This document shows, piece after piece, positions 15,532-24,167 of a stretch of DNA of 64,000 nt (positions are counted from its first letter, which is position 1; each line of letters begins with the position of its first letter). The notes beneath the pieces were generated by a model. That model ran no database searches. It was not told the DNA's origin and was given only the letters and a program-made list of their open reading frames with translations. Both the position numbers and the translations under genes were made by a program. Source of the stretch: Flavobacterium gyeonganense (GTDB lineage: Bacteria > Bacteroidota > Bacteroidia > Flavobacteriales > Flavobacteriaceae); contig NZ_CP121112.1 of assembly GCF_029625295.1 (NCBI RefSeq), forward strand, positions 2,108,001 through 2,172,000. The letters run 5' to 3'.

Positions 15532-17649
15532 TTACTTCTTCGTCATTTCAGCGAGAATTTCAATTTCTCTTTCCGAAGCATTTTTTGGTGGATTTGAATA
15601 TGATTTCAAAATATCTTCTTCAAATTGCTTTCTTAAATCTGAATTTTCAATATCTCTTAAATTCAAAAGTGCTTTCGATCTCACATAAGTCGATTCACTT
15701 CTGAGAGACATCGTATATAATTTTTTAATATCCTCATCTTCAAAATCCGAAGATTTCCAGTTTGAATATTTCAATAAAAATTGAGAAAACAACAATGAAG
15801 CTTTATTATTGTTGATATTCTTCTTTAATGAATTTTGTAATAAAGAAAAACTTGAAATAGTTGCGATGCTCTCCCCTATCGCACTTTCAATTGCAATACG
15901 TTCCTGTTTAGTTTCAACTTTAAAATATTTGTTAATTTCTTTTAAAGAATTATTGATGCTGTTTTCTTCTTTTTTACCTTTTTCTTCCCAGGCATCTTTC
16001 AGTCCAACAGTTTTATTAAATACTAATTTTGAAGCAGTTGAGTCTTTATCAACAGTAAAATAACCCAAACGCTGAAATTGGAATTTATCTTCATTTTGAG
16101 CTGTTGCTAAACTTGGTTCAACATATCCAGTTACGATTTCTAATGAATTTGGATTCACAAAATCTAAGAAATTTTTCTCTTTATAACTGTCTGGAGCTTC
16201 ATCTGTAAACAAGCGATCGTACAAACGAACTTCTGCTTCTAAAGCATGTTTTATAGAAACCCAATGTAAGGTTCCGGATACTTTTCTCTGGCTTGCTTCT
16301 GTTCCGCTTCCGCTTAAAGAATCGGTATCATAAGTTACATGAATTTCAGTAATATTGCCTTCAGCATCTTTTATAACTGATTCTGCTTTAATAATATACG
16401 CATTTTTAAGACGTACTTCTTTTCCGAGAGTCAAACGGAAATATTTAGCCGGAGCTTCTTCTAAAAAATCTTCTCTTTCAATGTATAATTCACGGGAAAA
16501 AGGTACTTTTCTGAAACCTGCATTTTCATCTTCCTGATTATTTTCGGCTTCAAGCCACTCTTCTTTTCCTTCAGGATAATTGGTAATTACCAATTTTACA
16601 GGATCCAAAACTGCCATTACACGAGGTGCAATTTTGTTCAGATCTTCACGAATACAAAACTCTAAAACCGATACATTGATCAAGTTATCACGTTTTGCAA
16701 TACCAATTGTATTAGCAAAATTACGTAAAGAAGCAGCGGTATAACCACGTCTTCTTAATCCTGAAATAGTAGACATTCTGGGATCATCCCAACCGTTAAC
16801 ATGCTTTTCTTTAACCAATTGCTGTAATTTTCTTTTACTAACAACAGTGTGTGATAAATTACGTCTGGCAAATTCCCTTTGTTTTGGACGAATTAGATTT
16901 TCATCTATAATCTGGTCTAAAAACCAATCGTACAATTCACGGTGAGGCAGGAATTCCAGTGTACAAAATGAATGTGAAATAGCTTCTAAATAATCACTTT
17001 GTCCATGTGCCCAATCGTACATTGGATAGATTTTCCAGGTATCTCCGGTTCTATGGTGATGTTTGTGTAAAATCCTGTACATGATAGGATCACGCATCAA
17101 CATGTTAGTTGATTTCATGTCAATTTTAGCACGAAGAATATGTGTGCCAGCTTCAAATTCACCATTTTTCATTCTTTCGAATAAATCTAAATTTTCTTCA
17201 ACAGAACGATTTCTGTATGGACTATCAGTTCCTACAGTTGTAGGAGTTCCTTTTTGAGCAGCCATTTCTTCAGAAGTCTGACTGTCAACATACGCCTTAT
17301 CTTTTTTAATTAATAAAACGGCCCAATCGTACAGCTGTTGAAAATAATCTGAAGCATAACATTCTTCTGCCCAGGTATATCCTAACCATTCTACGTCTTT
17401 TTTAATAGCATCAACAAATTCCTGTTCTTCTTTTTCCGGATTTGTATCGTCAAAACGTAAATTTACAGGTGACTGATAATCAATTCCTAAACCAAAATTT
17501 AATGCAATAGAACTTGCGTGTCCAATGTGTAAATAACCGTTTGGTTCGGGTGGAAAACGAAAGCGTAATTTAGAATTTGAAAGACCTGATTTAAGATCTT
17601 CTTCTATGATTTGTTCAATAAAATTGAGTGATTTATCTTCTGATGCCAT
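15532..17649 (-). CDS. glnS: Glutamine--tRNA ligase GlnS with a long C-terminal extension
   Basis: 705 aa. Class I synthetase charging tRNA-Gln. It has PPEPNGYLHIGHAS (HIGH motif, about residue 33), KIYPMYDWAHGQSDYLEAISHSFCTLEF, a KMSKS-region VVSKRKL, and the two beta-barrel anticodon-binding domains up to about residue 560. E. coli GlnRS ends near 554. Here about 145 more residues follow (from about GKKEENSINNSLKE), Lys/Asn/Ser-rich with helical repeats (MSLRSESTYVRSKALLNL). Bacteroidota GlnRS proteins are often annotated as YqeY fusions, but this tail is not clearly YqeY-like by eye. A TATCTTTG box precedes the gene and a terminator follows it. Confidence 0.95.
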   Translation of the reverse strand: MASEDKSLNFIEQIIEEDLKSGLSNSKLRFRFPPEPNGYLHIGHASSIALNFGLGIDYQSPVNLRFDDTNPEKEEQEFVDAIKKDVEWLGYTWAEECYASDYFQQLYDWAVLLIKKDKAYVDSQTSEEMAAQKGTPTTVGTDSPYRNRSVEENLDLFERMKNGEFEAGTHILRAKIDMKSTNMLMRDPIMYRILHKHHHRTGDTWKIYPMYDWAHGQSDYLEAISHSFCTLEFLPHRELYDWFLDQIIDENLIRPKQREFARRNLSHTVVSKRKLQQLVKEKHVNGWDDPRMSTISGLRRRGYTAASLRNFANTIGIAKRDNLINVSVLEFCIREDLNKIAPRVMAVLDPVKLVITNYPEGKEEWLEAENNQEDENAGFRKVPFSRELYIEREDFLEEAPAKYFRLTLGKEVRLKNAYIIKAESVIKDAEGNITEIHVTYDTDSLSGSGTEASQRKVSGTLHWVSIKHALEAEVRLYDRLFTDEAPDSYKEKNFLDFVNPNSLEIVTGYVEPSLATAQNEDKFQFQRLGYFTVDKDSTASKLVFNKTVGLKDAWEEKGKKEENSINNSLKEINKYFKVETKQERIAIESAIGESIATISSFSLLQNSLKKNINNNKASLLFSQFLLKYSNWKSSDFEDEDIKKLYTMSLRSESTYVRSKALLNLRDIENSDLRKQFEEDILKSYSNPPKNASEREIEILAEMTKK

Positions 17650-17667
17650 TATTTATAGTAATTTTAG

Positions 17668-17675
17668 CAAAGATA
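17668..17675 (-). promoter_or_regulatory. -7 box TATCTTTG for glnS
   Basis: It matches TAnnTTTG, 18 bp upstream of the glnS ATG. Confidence 0.6.
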
Positions 17676-17680
17676 AAAAA

Positions 17681-17746
17681 AGGTTTCAGGTTTCAGGTTT
17701 AAAGTTATTTAACTAGTGCAAAACCTGAAACTTTAAACGTGAAACA
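17681..17746. repeat. GTTTCAGGTTT / AAACCTGAAAC inverted repeat between glnS and folB
   Basis: Two direct copies of GTTTCAGGTTT at 17683-17700 and an inverted AAACCTGAAAC at about 17721. It is related to the block at 2937-3040. Confidence 0.6.
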
Positions 17747-17754
17747 ACATAAAA

Positions 17755-18114
17755 ATGGGCATTATAAAATTAAAAAACATCCGTACTTTTTCTTATCATG
17801 GATGTATGATTGAAGAAGGAAAAATAGGATCTGATTACACTGTTGACTTAAAAATTAAAACCAATTTACAGCAATCAGCAGAAACAGATGACCTAACTGA
17901 TACGGTCGATTATGTACATTTGAATAAAATTGTTACTGAGGAAATGGCAATTCGTTCGCATTTATTAGAACATGTAGCTAAAAGAATCAATAATCGCATA
18001 TTGGCAGAGATACAATCAGTAGAAAAAACGACAGTTTGGGTTTCAAAGATAAATCCTCCTATTGGTGGTGATGTTGAATCAGTTACCATAAAAATGACGG
18101 AAATCAGAAAGTAA
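17755..18114 (+). CDS. folB: Dihydroneopterin aldolase FolB
   Basis: 119 aa, the normal size. FolB cleaves 7,8-dihydroneopterin to 6-hydroxymethyl-dihydropterin and glycolaldehyde in folate synthesis. The family start (IKLKNIRTFSYHGCMIEEGKIG), the DTVDY active-site region and HLLEHVAKRI are all present. The gene is divergent from glnS across a repeat-bearing spacer and lies upstream of tRNA-Cys. No other folate gene is adjacent. Confidence 0.93.
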   Translation: MGIIKLKNIRTFSYHGCMIEEGKIGSDYTVDLKIKTNLQQSAETDDLTDTVDYVHLNKIVTEEMAIRSHLLEHVAKRINNRILAEIQSVEKTTVWVSKINPPIGGDVESVTIKMTEIRK

Positions 18115-18208
18115 TTCTTTAGGTTAAAACCGTATTTTTTCAAAATACTTTATTCGAAACTTTTTAATTTTAAAGATTTTAGTTACTTTTGCCATCCGTT
18201 CAAGCAAT

Positions 18209-18279
18209 GGCGTCGTGGCCGAGCGGCTAGGCTGGGCTCTGCAAAAGCTCCTACTCCGGTTCGAATCCGGACGATGCCT
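18209..18279 (+). tRNA. tRNA-Cys (anticodon GCA)
   Basis: 71 nt, cloverleaf complete. The acceptor stem GGCGTCG pairs with CGATGCC, the anticodon loop is CTGCAAA on a GGGCT/AGCTC stem, and the T arm is TCCGG-TTCGAAT-CCGGA. The discriminator is T (U73), as expected for tRNA-Cys. CCA is not encoded. Confidence 0.95.
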
Positions 18280-18282
18280 CAA

Positions 18283-18312
18283 AACCTTCAAGGAAACTTG
18301 GAGGTTTTTTTA
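18283..18312 (+). terminator. Terminator after tRNA-Cys
   Basis: The stem AACCTTCAAG/CTTGGAGGTT with a GAAA loop and T7 tail, starting 4 nt after the tRNA. Confidence 0.8.
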
Positions 18313-18347
18313 TATCTAATTTTTAAGAAAAATTAATTAAAGAGATA

Positions 18348-18374
18348 GTTCGAATCTCGAGGATTCTTCCAAAA
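18348..18374 (+). other. Possible remnant of a tRNA 3' end
   Basis: A GTTCGAATC motif is followed by GAGGATTCTTCCA and A4, resembling the T arm, acceptor stem and CCA of a decayed tRNA. It also resembles the 3' end of tRNA-Cys about 80 bp upstream (GTTCGAATC...GAT.C.TC). No 5' half is visible. Confidence 0.3.
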
Positions 18375-18430
18375 TACATACAGTAATGTGTGTATTTTTT
18401 GTGCTTTATTTTGACGATCTTATAAACACA

Positions 18431-18453
18431 AAAAACCTCTGAAATCAGAGGTT
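18431..18453 (-). terminator. Terminator of the LysE-family gene
   Basis: The stem AACCTCTGA/TCAGAGGTT with T6 on the minus strand, 30 bp past the stop. Confidence 0.8.
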
Positions 18454-18482
18454 CTATTTGTATTTTGAGTTATTAACAACTC

Positions 18483-19160
18483 TTATTTTTCTATCCTTTC
18501 AAAAGCATTTTTCATCATTTCTTTTTCTTTTGGAAACCATCCCTGGGTAATTAATACTACACCAAAAACCATTAAAACAATACTGATTCCTTTTTTAATT
18601 TTAAGAATATTCACAGGTGTCATTTTAGATTTTAATTGCTTGGCCAATACGATTTTAAGACAGTCAACCAATAAATATGTTATGATTACAGAAGTAAAAA
18701 AAGTAATCATTCTTGAGTTTTGCATTTCTAATTTTGGTCCGACAGAAATGATTACTGCAAGCCAGAAACCAAGAACTCCAATGTTAATAACGTTCAGTAA
18801 AAAGCCTTTTACAAATAAACTTCCATAATTTCTTTTTAAAATATCCCGATCAATTTCTTCATCATTGATTTTTTCTACTTTTTTTAATTTTACAAATGAA
18901 ATAATACCATAAGACAACATAATGATACCGCCAAAAATAAAAAGAGCAGGATCATCCTTTAAACTTGAAATTAACCTGTAACTTCCTAAATAGGCAATTG
19001 CTATAAAAAAAATATCACCTAATACTACTCCAAGATCAAAGACAATTGCAGATCTAAAACCTTTGGTAATACTGGTTTCTAATAAAACAAAAAATACTGG
19101 ACCCACCATAAAGCTCAGAACAAGCCCCCATGGCAGCCCAGCCAGAATATCATTTATCAT
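18483..19160 (-). CDS. LysE-family amino-acid exporter
   Basis: 225 aa with six hydrophobic segments spread over the length. The N-terminus (GLPWGLVLSFMVGPVFFVLLETSITKGFRSA) carries the glycine- and proline-rich first helix of LysE/RhtB permeases. Members export basic amino acids, threonine or homoserine lactones; the substrate cannot be assigned. The loop between helices 3 and 4 is unusually charged (KKVEKINDEEIDRDILKR). It lies 6 bp downstream of the GIN-domain gene and is probably co-transcribed with it. Confidence 0.88.
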   Translation of the reverse strand: MINDILAGLPWGLVLSFMVGPVFFVLLETSITKGFRSAIVFDLGVVLGDIFFIAIAYLGSYRLISSLKDDPALFIFGGIIMLSYGIISFVKLKKVEKINDEEIDRDILKRNYGSLFVKGFLLNVINIGVLGFWLAVIISVGPKLEMQNSRMITFFTSVIITYLLVDCLKIVLAKQLKSKMTPVNILKIKKGISIVLMVFGVVLITQGWFPKEKEMMKNAFERIEK

Positions 19161-19166
19161 TCAATA

Positions 19167-19835
19167 TTATTTTACTTCTTCTATTTTACCTCCAAAAACT
19201 GTTTTTTGGTTAATTTGTTTAGGTTTCCCATAAATGTAAATAGAGCCTCCTGCGCTTACTTTTGCATCAACAAGTGTTGAAGCATTTACATCAGCTTTTC
19301 CTCCCGCAGAAACGCTTACTGTGGTCTGAGAGGTTTCTAATTTACTTGCTAATAAATAACCTCCTGCACCTAAACTTGCCACCTGGTTCGAAGCTTTTCC
19401 GGCTAAAGTAATTTCTCCTCCGGAAACTGAACTTACCTTAAGTTTTTCAACCTCCAAATCTACATTAATTTTTCCACCTTCCTGAGCACTTACTTTAAAA
19501 CTTGTTGCTTTTATAGTTTCTGAACTAGTAACAATTGCTCCTTCATTAACATCAATAAGTTCAATATGTTTGTAATACAAAGTAACTTCTAAGTCCTCGC
19601 CGGACAAAAGTTTTGGAAATGGCATTCTTATTTTTAGAATACCATTTTTATTAACAGCTTCTAATTCTGCTTCCCTTACTCCTTTTATAACCAATTTATT
19701 TTCAGATGACTGAACTAATTTTACATGTAATTTATCGTAAACTTTAACAGTATCAAAATCTCCTAATGTTTTGGTAACCTGACCAAAAGACATTTGGAAA
19801 AATAAGACAACTGCAATTATAATTAATTTTTTCAT
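19167..19835 (-). CDS. Secreted head-GIN-domain protein (DUF2807)
   Basis: 222 aa. A signal peptide (cleavage near MSFGQ, about residue 18) is followed by repeated short beta strands rich in VSAGGK/SVSGGE turns. These form the right-handed beta-helix-like GIN domain common in Bacteroidota (Head, GIN and tail family). It is probably periplasmic or surface-exposed; its function is not known. It lies between rnr (27 bp) and lysE (6 bp) on the same strand, so the three may form an operon. Confidence 0.87.
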   Translation of the reverse strand: MKKLIIIAVVLFFQMSFGQVTKTLGDFDTVKVYDKLHVKLVQSSENKLVIKGVREAELEAVNKNGILKIRMPFPKLLSGEDLEVTLYYKHIELIDVNEGAIVTSSETIKATSFKVSAQEGGKINVDLEVEKLKVSSVSGGEITLAGKASNQVASLGAGGYLLASKLETSQTTVSVSAGGKADVNASTLVDAKVSAGGSIYIYGKPKQINQKTVFGGKIEEVK

Positions 19836-19861
19836 TTCTTTAAATTTTTAAATTTAACAAC

Positions 19862-22041
19862 TTATTCTGCTCGTCGTAAAAAATGGAAATCCAGTTGTTT
19901 TTTAACTAAATCTGCATTTTTTACTTTAACGTAAATTTCATCCCCTAATTGCAATATACTGTCAGAAGTAGCTCCTACAAGTGCATATTGCTTTTCATCA
20001 AAAGTATAATAATCATCTTTGATTTCTCTGATTCTTACCATTCCTTCGCATTTATTAGAAACAATTTCAACGTAAATTCCCCATTCGGTAACACCGGAAA
20101 TAACACCAAGAAACTCTTCATCCTGGTGATCCTGCATGTATTTAACCTGCATGTATTTGATACTATCTCTTTCAGCATTTGTTGCTAAGCTTTCCATGTT
20201 AGAACAATGCAGACATTTGGTTTCGTATACTTCTTCGTCTACAGAAGCTCCTCCATCAAGGTAATACTGCAGCAAACGATGAACCATAACATCCGGATAA
20301 CGACGAATTGGCGATGTAAAATGGCTGTAATAATCAAAAGCTAAACCGTAATGACCAATGTTATCTGTTGAATATTTGGCTTTACTCATACTTCTAATCG
20401 CAAGAGTATCAATTAAATTTTGCTCTTTTTTACCATTTACTTCTTCCATCAAAGAGTTCAATGATTTTGAAATATCGCCTTTATTTCTAAAGTCAATTTT
20501 ATATCCAAACTTTGCAATTACCTGTTGCATTGCGATGAGTTTGTCTTCATTTGGTTCATCGTGAATACGATACACAAAAGTTTTCTTTTGTTTTCCGATA
20601 TATTCTGCTACTTTTCTATTAGCCAAAAGCATGAATTCTTCAATCAGATGATTGGCATCTTTAGAAACTTTGAAATAAACACCTTCTGGTTCTCCTTCGG
20701 CATCCAAATTAAATTTCACTTCTACTTTATCAAAAGAAATAGCACCATTCTGCATTCTTTTCTTTCTTAAAATCTTTGCTAATTCATCTAGTTTTAAAGT
20801 TGCTTCAACAATTTCATCTGAAACAATATACGATTCTCCAGTTATCGAAATGTCAATTGGAATGGTATTATCTTTTGTTTCAATGATATACTGTGCTTCT
20901 TCATAAGCAAAACGCTGATCTGAATAAATTACAGTTCTACCTAACCATTGGTTAATAACTTGTGCAGTTGGCGAAACTTCAAATACTGCAGAGAAAGTAT
21001 ATTTTTCTTCATGTGGGCGAAGTGAACAGGCAAAATTCGATAATACTTCCGGAAGCATTGGCACTACTCTATCGACCAAATAAACTGAAGTTGCTCTTTG
21101 ATAGGCTTCATCATCCAGAATTGTTCCTTCTTCCAGATAATACGAAACATCAGCAATATGAACACCAATTTCGTAATTTCCGTTTTCTAACTTTTTGAAA
21201 GACAACGCATCATCAAAATCTTTAGCATCTTTTGGATCAATGGTAAAGGTAAGCGTGTCACGCATATCACGACGTTTTGCAATCTCAGATTGCTGAATCG
21301 AAGTGTCTATTTTTTGAGCATACACCTCTACTTCTACCGGAAAATCTGATGGCAAACCATATTCAGCTAAAATAGCATGAATCTCTGTATTGTGTTCTCC
21401 TGGCTTGCCTAAAACTTTAATGACAGATCCAAAAGGACTATCAGCTCTCTTTGGCCAGTCTTCAATTGTTACTAAAACAACATCTCCATTTTCGGCCTCT
21501 CCTATTTTATCTTTCGGAATAAAAATATCCGTGTACATTTTAGGATTTGCAGTTGAAACAAAAGCAAAATTGGGCTGAATGTCAATTACTCCAACGAATT
21601 CTGTTTTGTTTCTTTCAACAACTTCAATTACTTCACCTTCAGGACGTTTTCCTTTTCTACGGTTATAAACATAAACTTTGACTTTATCTTTATCTAATGC
21701 ACGATTCAGATTATTGGTCGGAATAAAAATGTCTTCTGCAAAATCTTCACAAATAAAATAAGCTGTTTTACGGCTTGTCATATCAATTGTTCCTTCGTAA
21801 TAATCCTGGCTTTCAGCTTTTACTAAATATTTACCAGGTTCCGATTCGATAATTTTTTTTGAACCAGCCATTATTTTTAAATCTTTTATGATCTGGTTTC
21901 TGCTTTTGTATCATCGAGTTCAAGTTTTGCTGCTATCTGTTTGTAATTAAATGCTTTATTAGGGCTTTTCGATAAAATCTTCAGTATTTTTCCTGAGAAA
22001 TCGTTCTCATTTTTTATCGGTTTTCTAATTTTCTTACTCAT
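19862..22041 (-). CDS. rnr: Ribonuclease R, frame interrupted near the N-terminus
   Basis: A processive 3'-5' exoribonuclease that degrades structured RNA. The main frame (19862-21871, 669 aa) has cold-shock domains, the RNB catalytic centre (FTIDPKDAKDFDDALS with its aspartates) and a C-terminal S1 domain (EFLGVISGVTEWGIYVEI). The usual N-terminal helix-turn-helix is found upstream: the ATG at 22039-22041 starts MSKKIRKPIKNENDF and runs through FNYKQIAAKLELDDTK. One missing A in the run at 21904-21907 would join it in frame (TKSRNQIIKDLKIMAG). The full protein would be about 727 aa, the normal size. Either the base is missing from the assembly or translation starts internally. Confidence 0.9.
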
Positions 22042-22181
22042 ATATCTTTTCTTATAAGGTTTAAAATTACAAATAAGATATCAGATAACGGATTTTAAGG
22101 TTTAGAATTATTAAAATTATAACTTTAAAAAGCAGATTTTTAGACATTTTTAAATTTCGTATCTTTATAAAAAGACCTTTT

Positions 22182-22415
22182 ATGGAAAGCTTTAAAACAA
22201 TTGCAATATTTAATTTTGAATACGAGACGGTAGTTCTTAAACATTTACTGGAGCAGGAAGATATCCCCTATTTTTTCGAGAACGAAATGACACTTTCAGT
22301 CGTACCTTTTTACACTACAGCTCTAGGCGGAATCAAACTTAAGGTTCATCCCAACGATTTTGTACAAGTTCAGCAAATTTTGGACAATCTCAATAATCCG
22401 CTTAAAATTGTTTGA
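22182..22415 (+). CDS. DUF2007-family small protein
   Basis: 77 aa, matching the DUF2007 (putative signal-transducing) fold. An N-terminal strand-helix (FKTIAIFNFEYETVVLKHLLEQEDIPYFFENE) is followed by a second strand pair and a helix (GIKLKVHPNDFVQVQQILDNL). It is soluble, without signal or membrane segments. In other proteins the domain adjoins zinc ribbons or membrane parts; here it stands alone. It is the first gene on the right side of the strand switch, next to the candidate origin gap. Confidence 0.85.
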   Translation: MESFKTIAIFNFEYETVVLKHLLEQEDIPYFFENEMTLSVVPFYTTALGGIKLKVHPNDFVQVQQILDNLNNPLKIV

Positions 22416-23189
22416 GACAATTCAATTCAAACAAAAATTCATTTTAAAAATAAAATTTTTCATTTTCAACTTTTTTAGTTTTCAACATATATTAAATACA
22501 ACAAAAAAGATTTTTAAAAATTTAAAAAAAATTGATGGTTATTATAGTGTGTTAATATGTGATATAAATTTATTTTTAAAAGTATTGAAATGAAGTTTCT
22601 TTTAGTTATTCTGAGTTATCAACATAGTTATTTGTAGTTAAAATATTAATTTTTAAGCCTTTTTCAATTTTAATTAACAACGGTTGACAACCAGAAATAG
22701 ATTCATTTTGTAAATAAGTTGATATGTTCATTTTTGTTGAAAATGGCATTTTTAATATTAATAACTTTTCTAAAAATTCCTGAAACTTTTCTTGCATTTT
22801 TGATTTCAGTTTTGGATTAAGTATTTTTTTCACACAACCAAAAAAAACTTCTAATTTTCTATATCAACTTATCAACATTTCCTGTTAATTTAAAGTTAAC
22901 TGAATATCAACGAATTAAGAACTTCTATTAACACTATAAAAATTTAACAAAAAAAATGATCTTTATTTATTGAATACCAGTATTTTATATATTTATAAAA
23001 AATGTTGATAACCGATAAAGGTTTGAAATTTAGATAATTGCAATTATGATTTTTGTATACATTTTAAGCAAAATATTTGAACAACAATTTTCTGTTAATA
23101 AACAAAAAAATAGTGAAAATTACTCTAATTTATAGAGAACATTCAATTATTGAGTAAATTTGCACAAACACAACTTAATAGTATTTAAA
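22416..23189. other. 774-bp AT-rich intergenic region, candidate replication origin
   Basis: There is no convincing gene here; a 75-codon GTG-start frame at 22606-22833 on the minus strand is Lys/Asn-rich and unsupported. TTATCAACA occurs at 22616-22624 and 22869-22877, and its complement at 23003-23011. TTTTTCACA, which fits the TTWTNCACA DnaA-box pattern, is at 22826-22834. Further TATCAAC cores lie near 22719 (complement), 22861 and 22903. Flanking genes are mainly leftward on the left and mainly rightward on the right. The origin call is inference, since no dnaA is in the window. Confidence 0.45.
23155..23162 (+). promoter_or_regulatory. -7 box TAAATTTG for rpiB
   Basis: It matches TAnnTTTG, 27 bp upstream of the ATG at 23190, and supports that start over an upstream TTG. 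Confidence 0.55.
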
Positions 23190-23621
23190 ATGAAAATTTC
23201 GATAGGAAACGATCACGCAGGACCGGAGTATAAAAAAGCTATTGTAGCTATGCTTAAAGCAAAAGGATATGAAGTAACCAATTACGGAACAGATTCTGAA
23301 GATTCAGTTGATTATCCGGATTTTGGTCATCCTGTTGCTACTGATGTATCTGAAGGAAAAGCCGATTTTGGAATCGTAATCTGCGGAAGTGGAAACGGAA
23401 TAGCCATGACAGTTAACAAACATCCAAAAGTAAGAGCTGGTTTATGCTGGAGTAAAGAAATTGCGGTTTTAGTCCGTTTGCATAATGATGCTAACATTAT
23501 CAGTATTCCGGCACGTTTTACTTCAATTCCACAGGCAGTAGAAATGGTAGAAACTTTTTTAAATACTGAATTTGAAGGTGGAAGACATCAAAACAGGGTG
23601 AATAAAATAGCTTGTTCGTAA
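23190..23621 (+). CDS. rpiB: Ribose-5-phosphate isomerase B
   Basis: 143 aa from the ATG at 23190. It interconverts ribose-5-phosphate and ribulose-5-phosphate in the pentose phosphate pathway. The RpiB/LacAB fold is clear: GNDHAGPEYKKAI at the N-terminus, the catalytic-cysteine loop ICGSGNGIAM, and HNDANIISIPARF for phosphate binding. The frame is open to 23160, but the ATG after the TAAATTTG box is preferred. It is followed by hairpins, so it is probably monocistronic. Confidence 0.95.
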   Translation: MKISIGNDHAGPEYKKAIVAMLKAKGYEVTNYGTDSEDSVDYPDFGHPVATDVSEGKADFGIVICGSGNGIAMTVNKHPKVRAGLCWSKEIAVLVRLHNDANIISIPARFTSIPQAVEMVETFLNTEFEGGRHQNRVNKIACS

Positions 23622-23663
23622 ACAAGTCAAAAAATTCGGTGCTTCGCACCATATAACAAAAGC

Positions 23664-23700
23664 AAACCGGGTGGATTTTTTAAATCTTTCCGGTTTTATT
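23664..23700 (+). terminator. Terminator of rpiB
   Basis: The AAACCGG/CCGGTTT stem encloses a long loop and is followed by ATTTT. A smaller GGTGC-TTC-GCACC hairpin lies at about 23638-23650. Confidence 0.55.
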
Positions 23701-23761
23701 TTAAAATACTGTAAATCAGTTTATTATTTGTAAAATATATAGTTATTAACAATGTTGATAT

Positions 23762-24031
23762 TTATATTTTATGATTGATTGTAAAATAAATAATCACAAT
23801 CTGAATCAAAATAATTCCAATAAATTTTACAATAAAAGAAGTTTTAGCTGTTTTATGGCTAAAGATTAACATTGCTGTTAATAACCCAATCGAACCACCA
23901 ATAAAAGCGAGAAAAAACAAGGTGTTTTCCGGAATTCTGCGTTTTTGTTTACGAGCCAAAAATTTGTCGTAACCTGTAATTATAAACTCAAGAACATTTA
24001 CAAATAAAAAATACAGTAATAAAACTTCCAT
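23762..24031 (-). CDS. DUF1294 membrane protein
   Basis: 89 aa with three hydrophobic segments. The signature YDKFLARKQKRRIPENTLFFLAFIGGSIG is that of DUF1294, a small inner-membrane family of unknown function found in many bacteria, sometimes fused to a cold-shock domain. There is no cold-shock domain here. A TATCTTTG box on the minus strand at 24049-24056 provides a promoter. It is isolated on the minus strand between plus-strand genes. Confidence 0.88.
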   Translation of the reverse strand: MEVLLLYFLFVNVLEFIITGYDKFLARKQKRRIPENTLFFLAFIGGSIGLLTAMLIFSHKTAKTSFIVKFIGIILIQIVIIYFTINHKI

Positions 24032-24048
24032 GGGTTAAAAAATAGAAA

Positions 24049-24056
24049 CAAAGATA
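24049..24056 (-). promoter_or_regulatory. -7 box TATCTTTG for the DUF1294 gene
   Basis: It matches TAnnTTTG, 17 bp upstream of the ATG. Confidence 0.5.
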
Positions 24057-24167
24057 TTATTTTAGCTGTCCGAAATTATCTCCAAAATAGATTTAATTGT
24101 TTACAAAATTTCTAGTAACGGTGATAAATATAATAGGTAAGAATATTGTTTACACCAAATCAAATCA

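Noticed and set aside
22606..22833. 75-codon minus-strand frame in the candidate origin gap
   Set aside because: It starts with GTG, is Lys/Asn/Ile-rich as random AT-rich sequence is, has no family resemblance and lies among the DnaA-box-like motifs.
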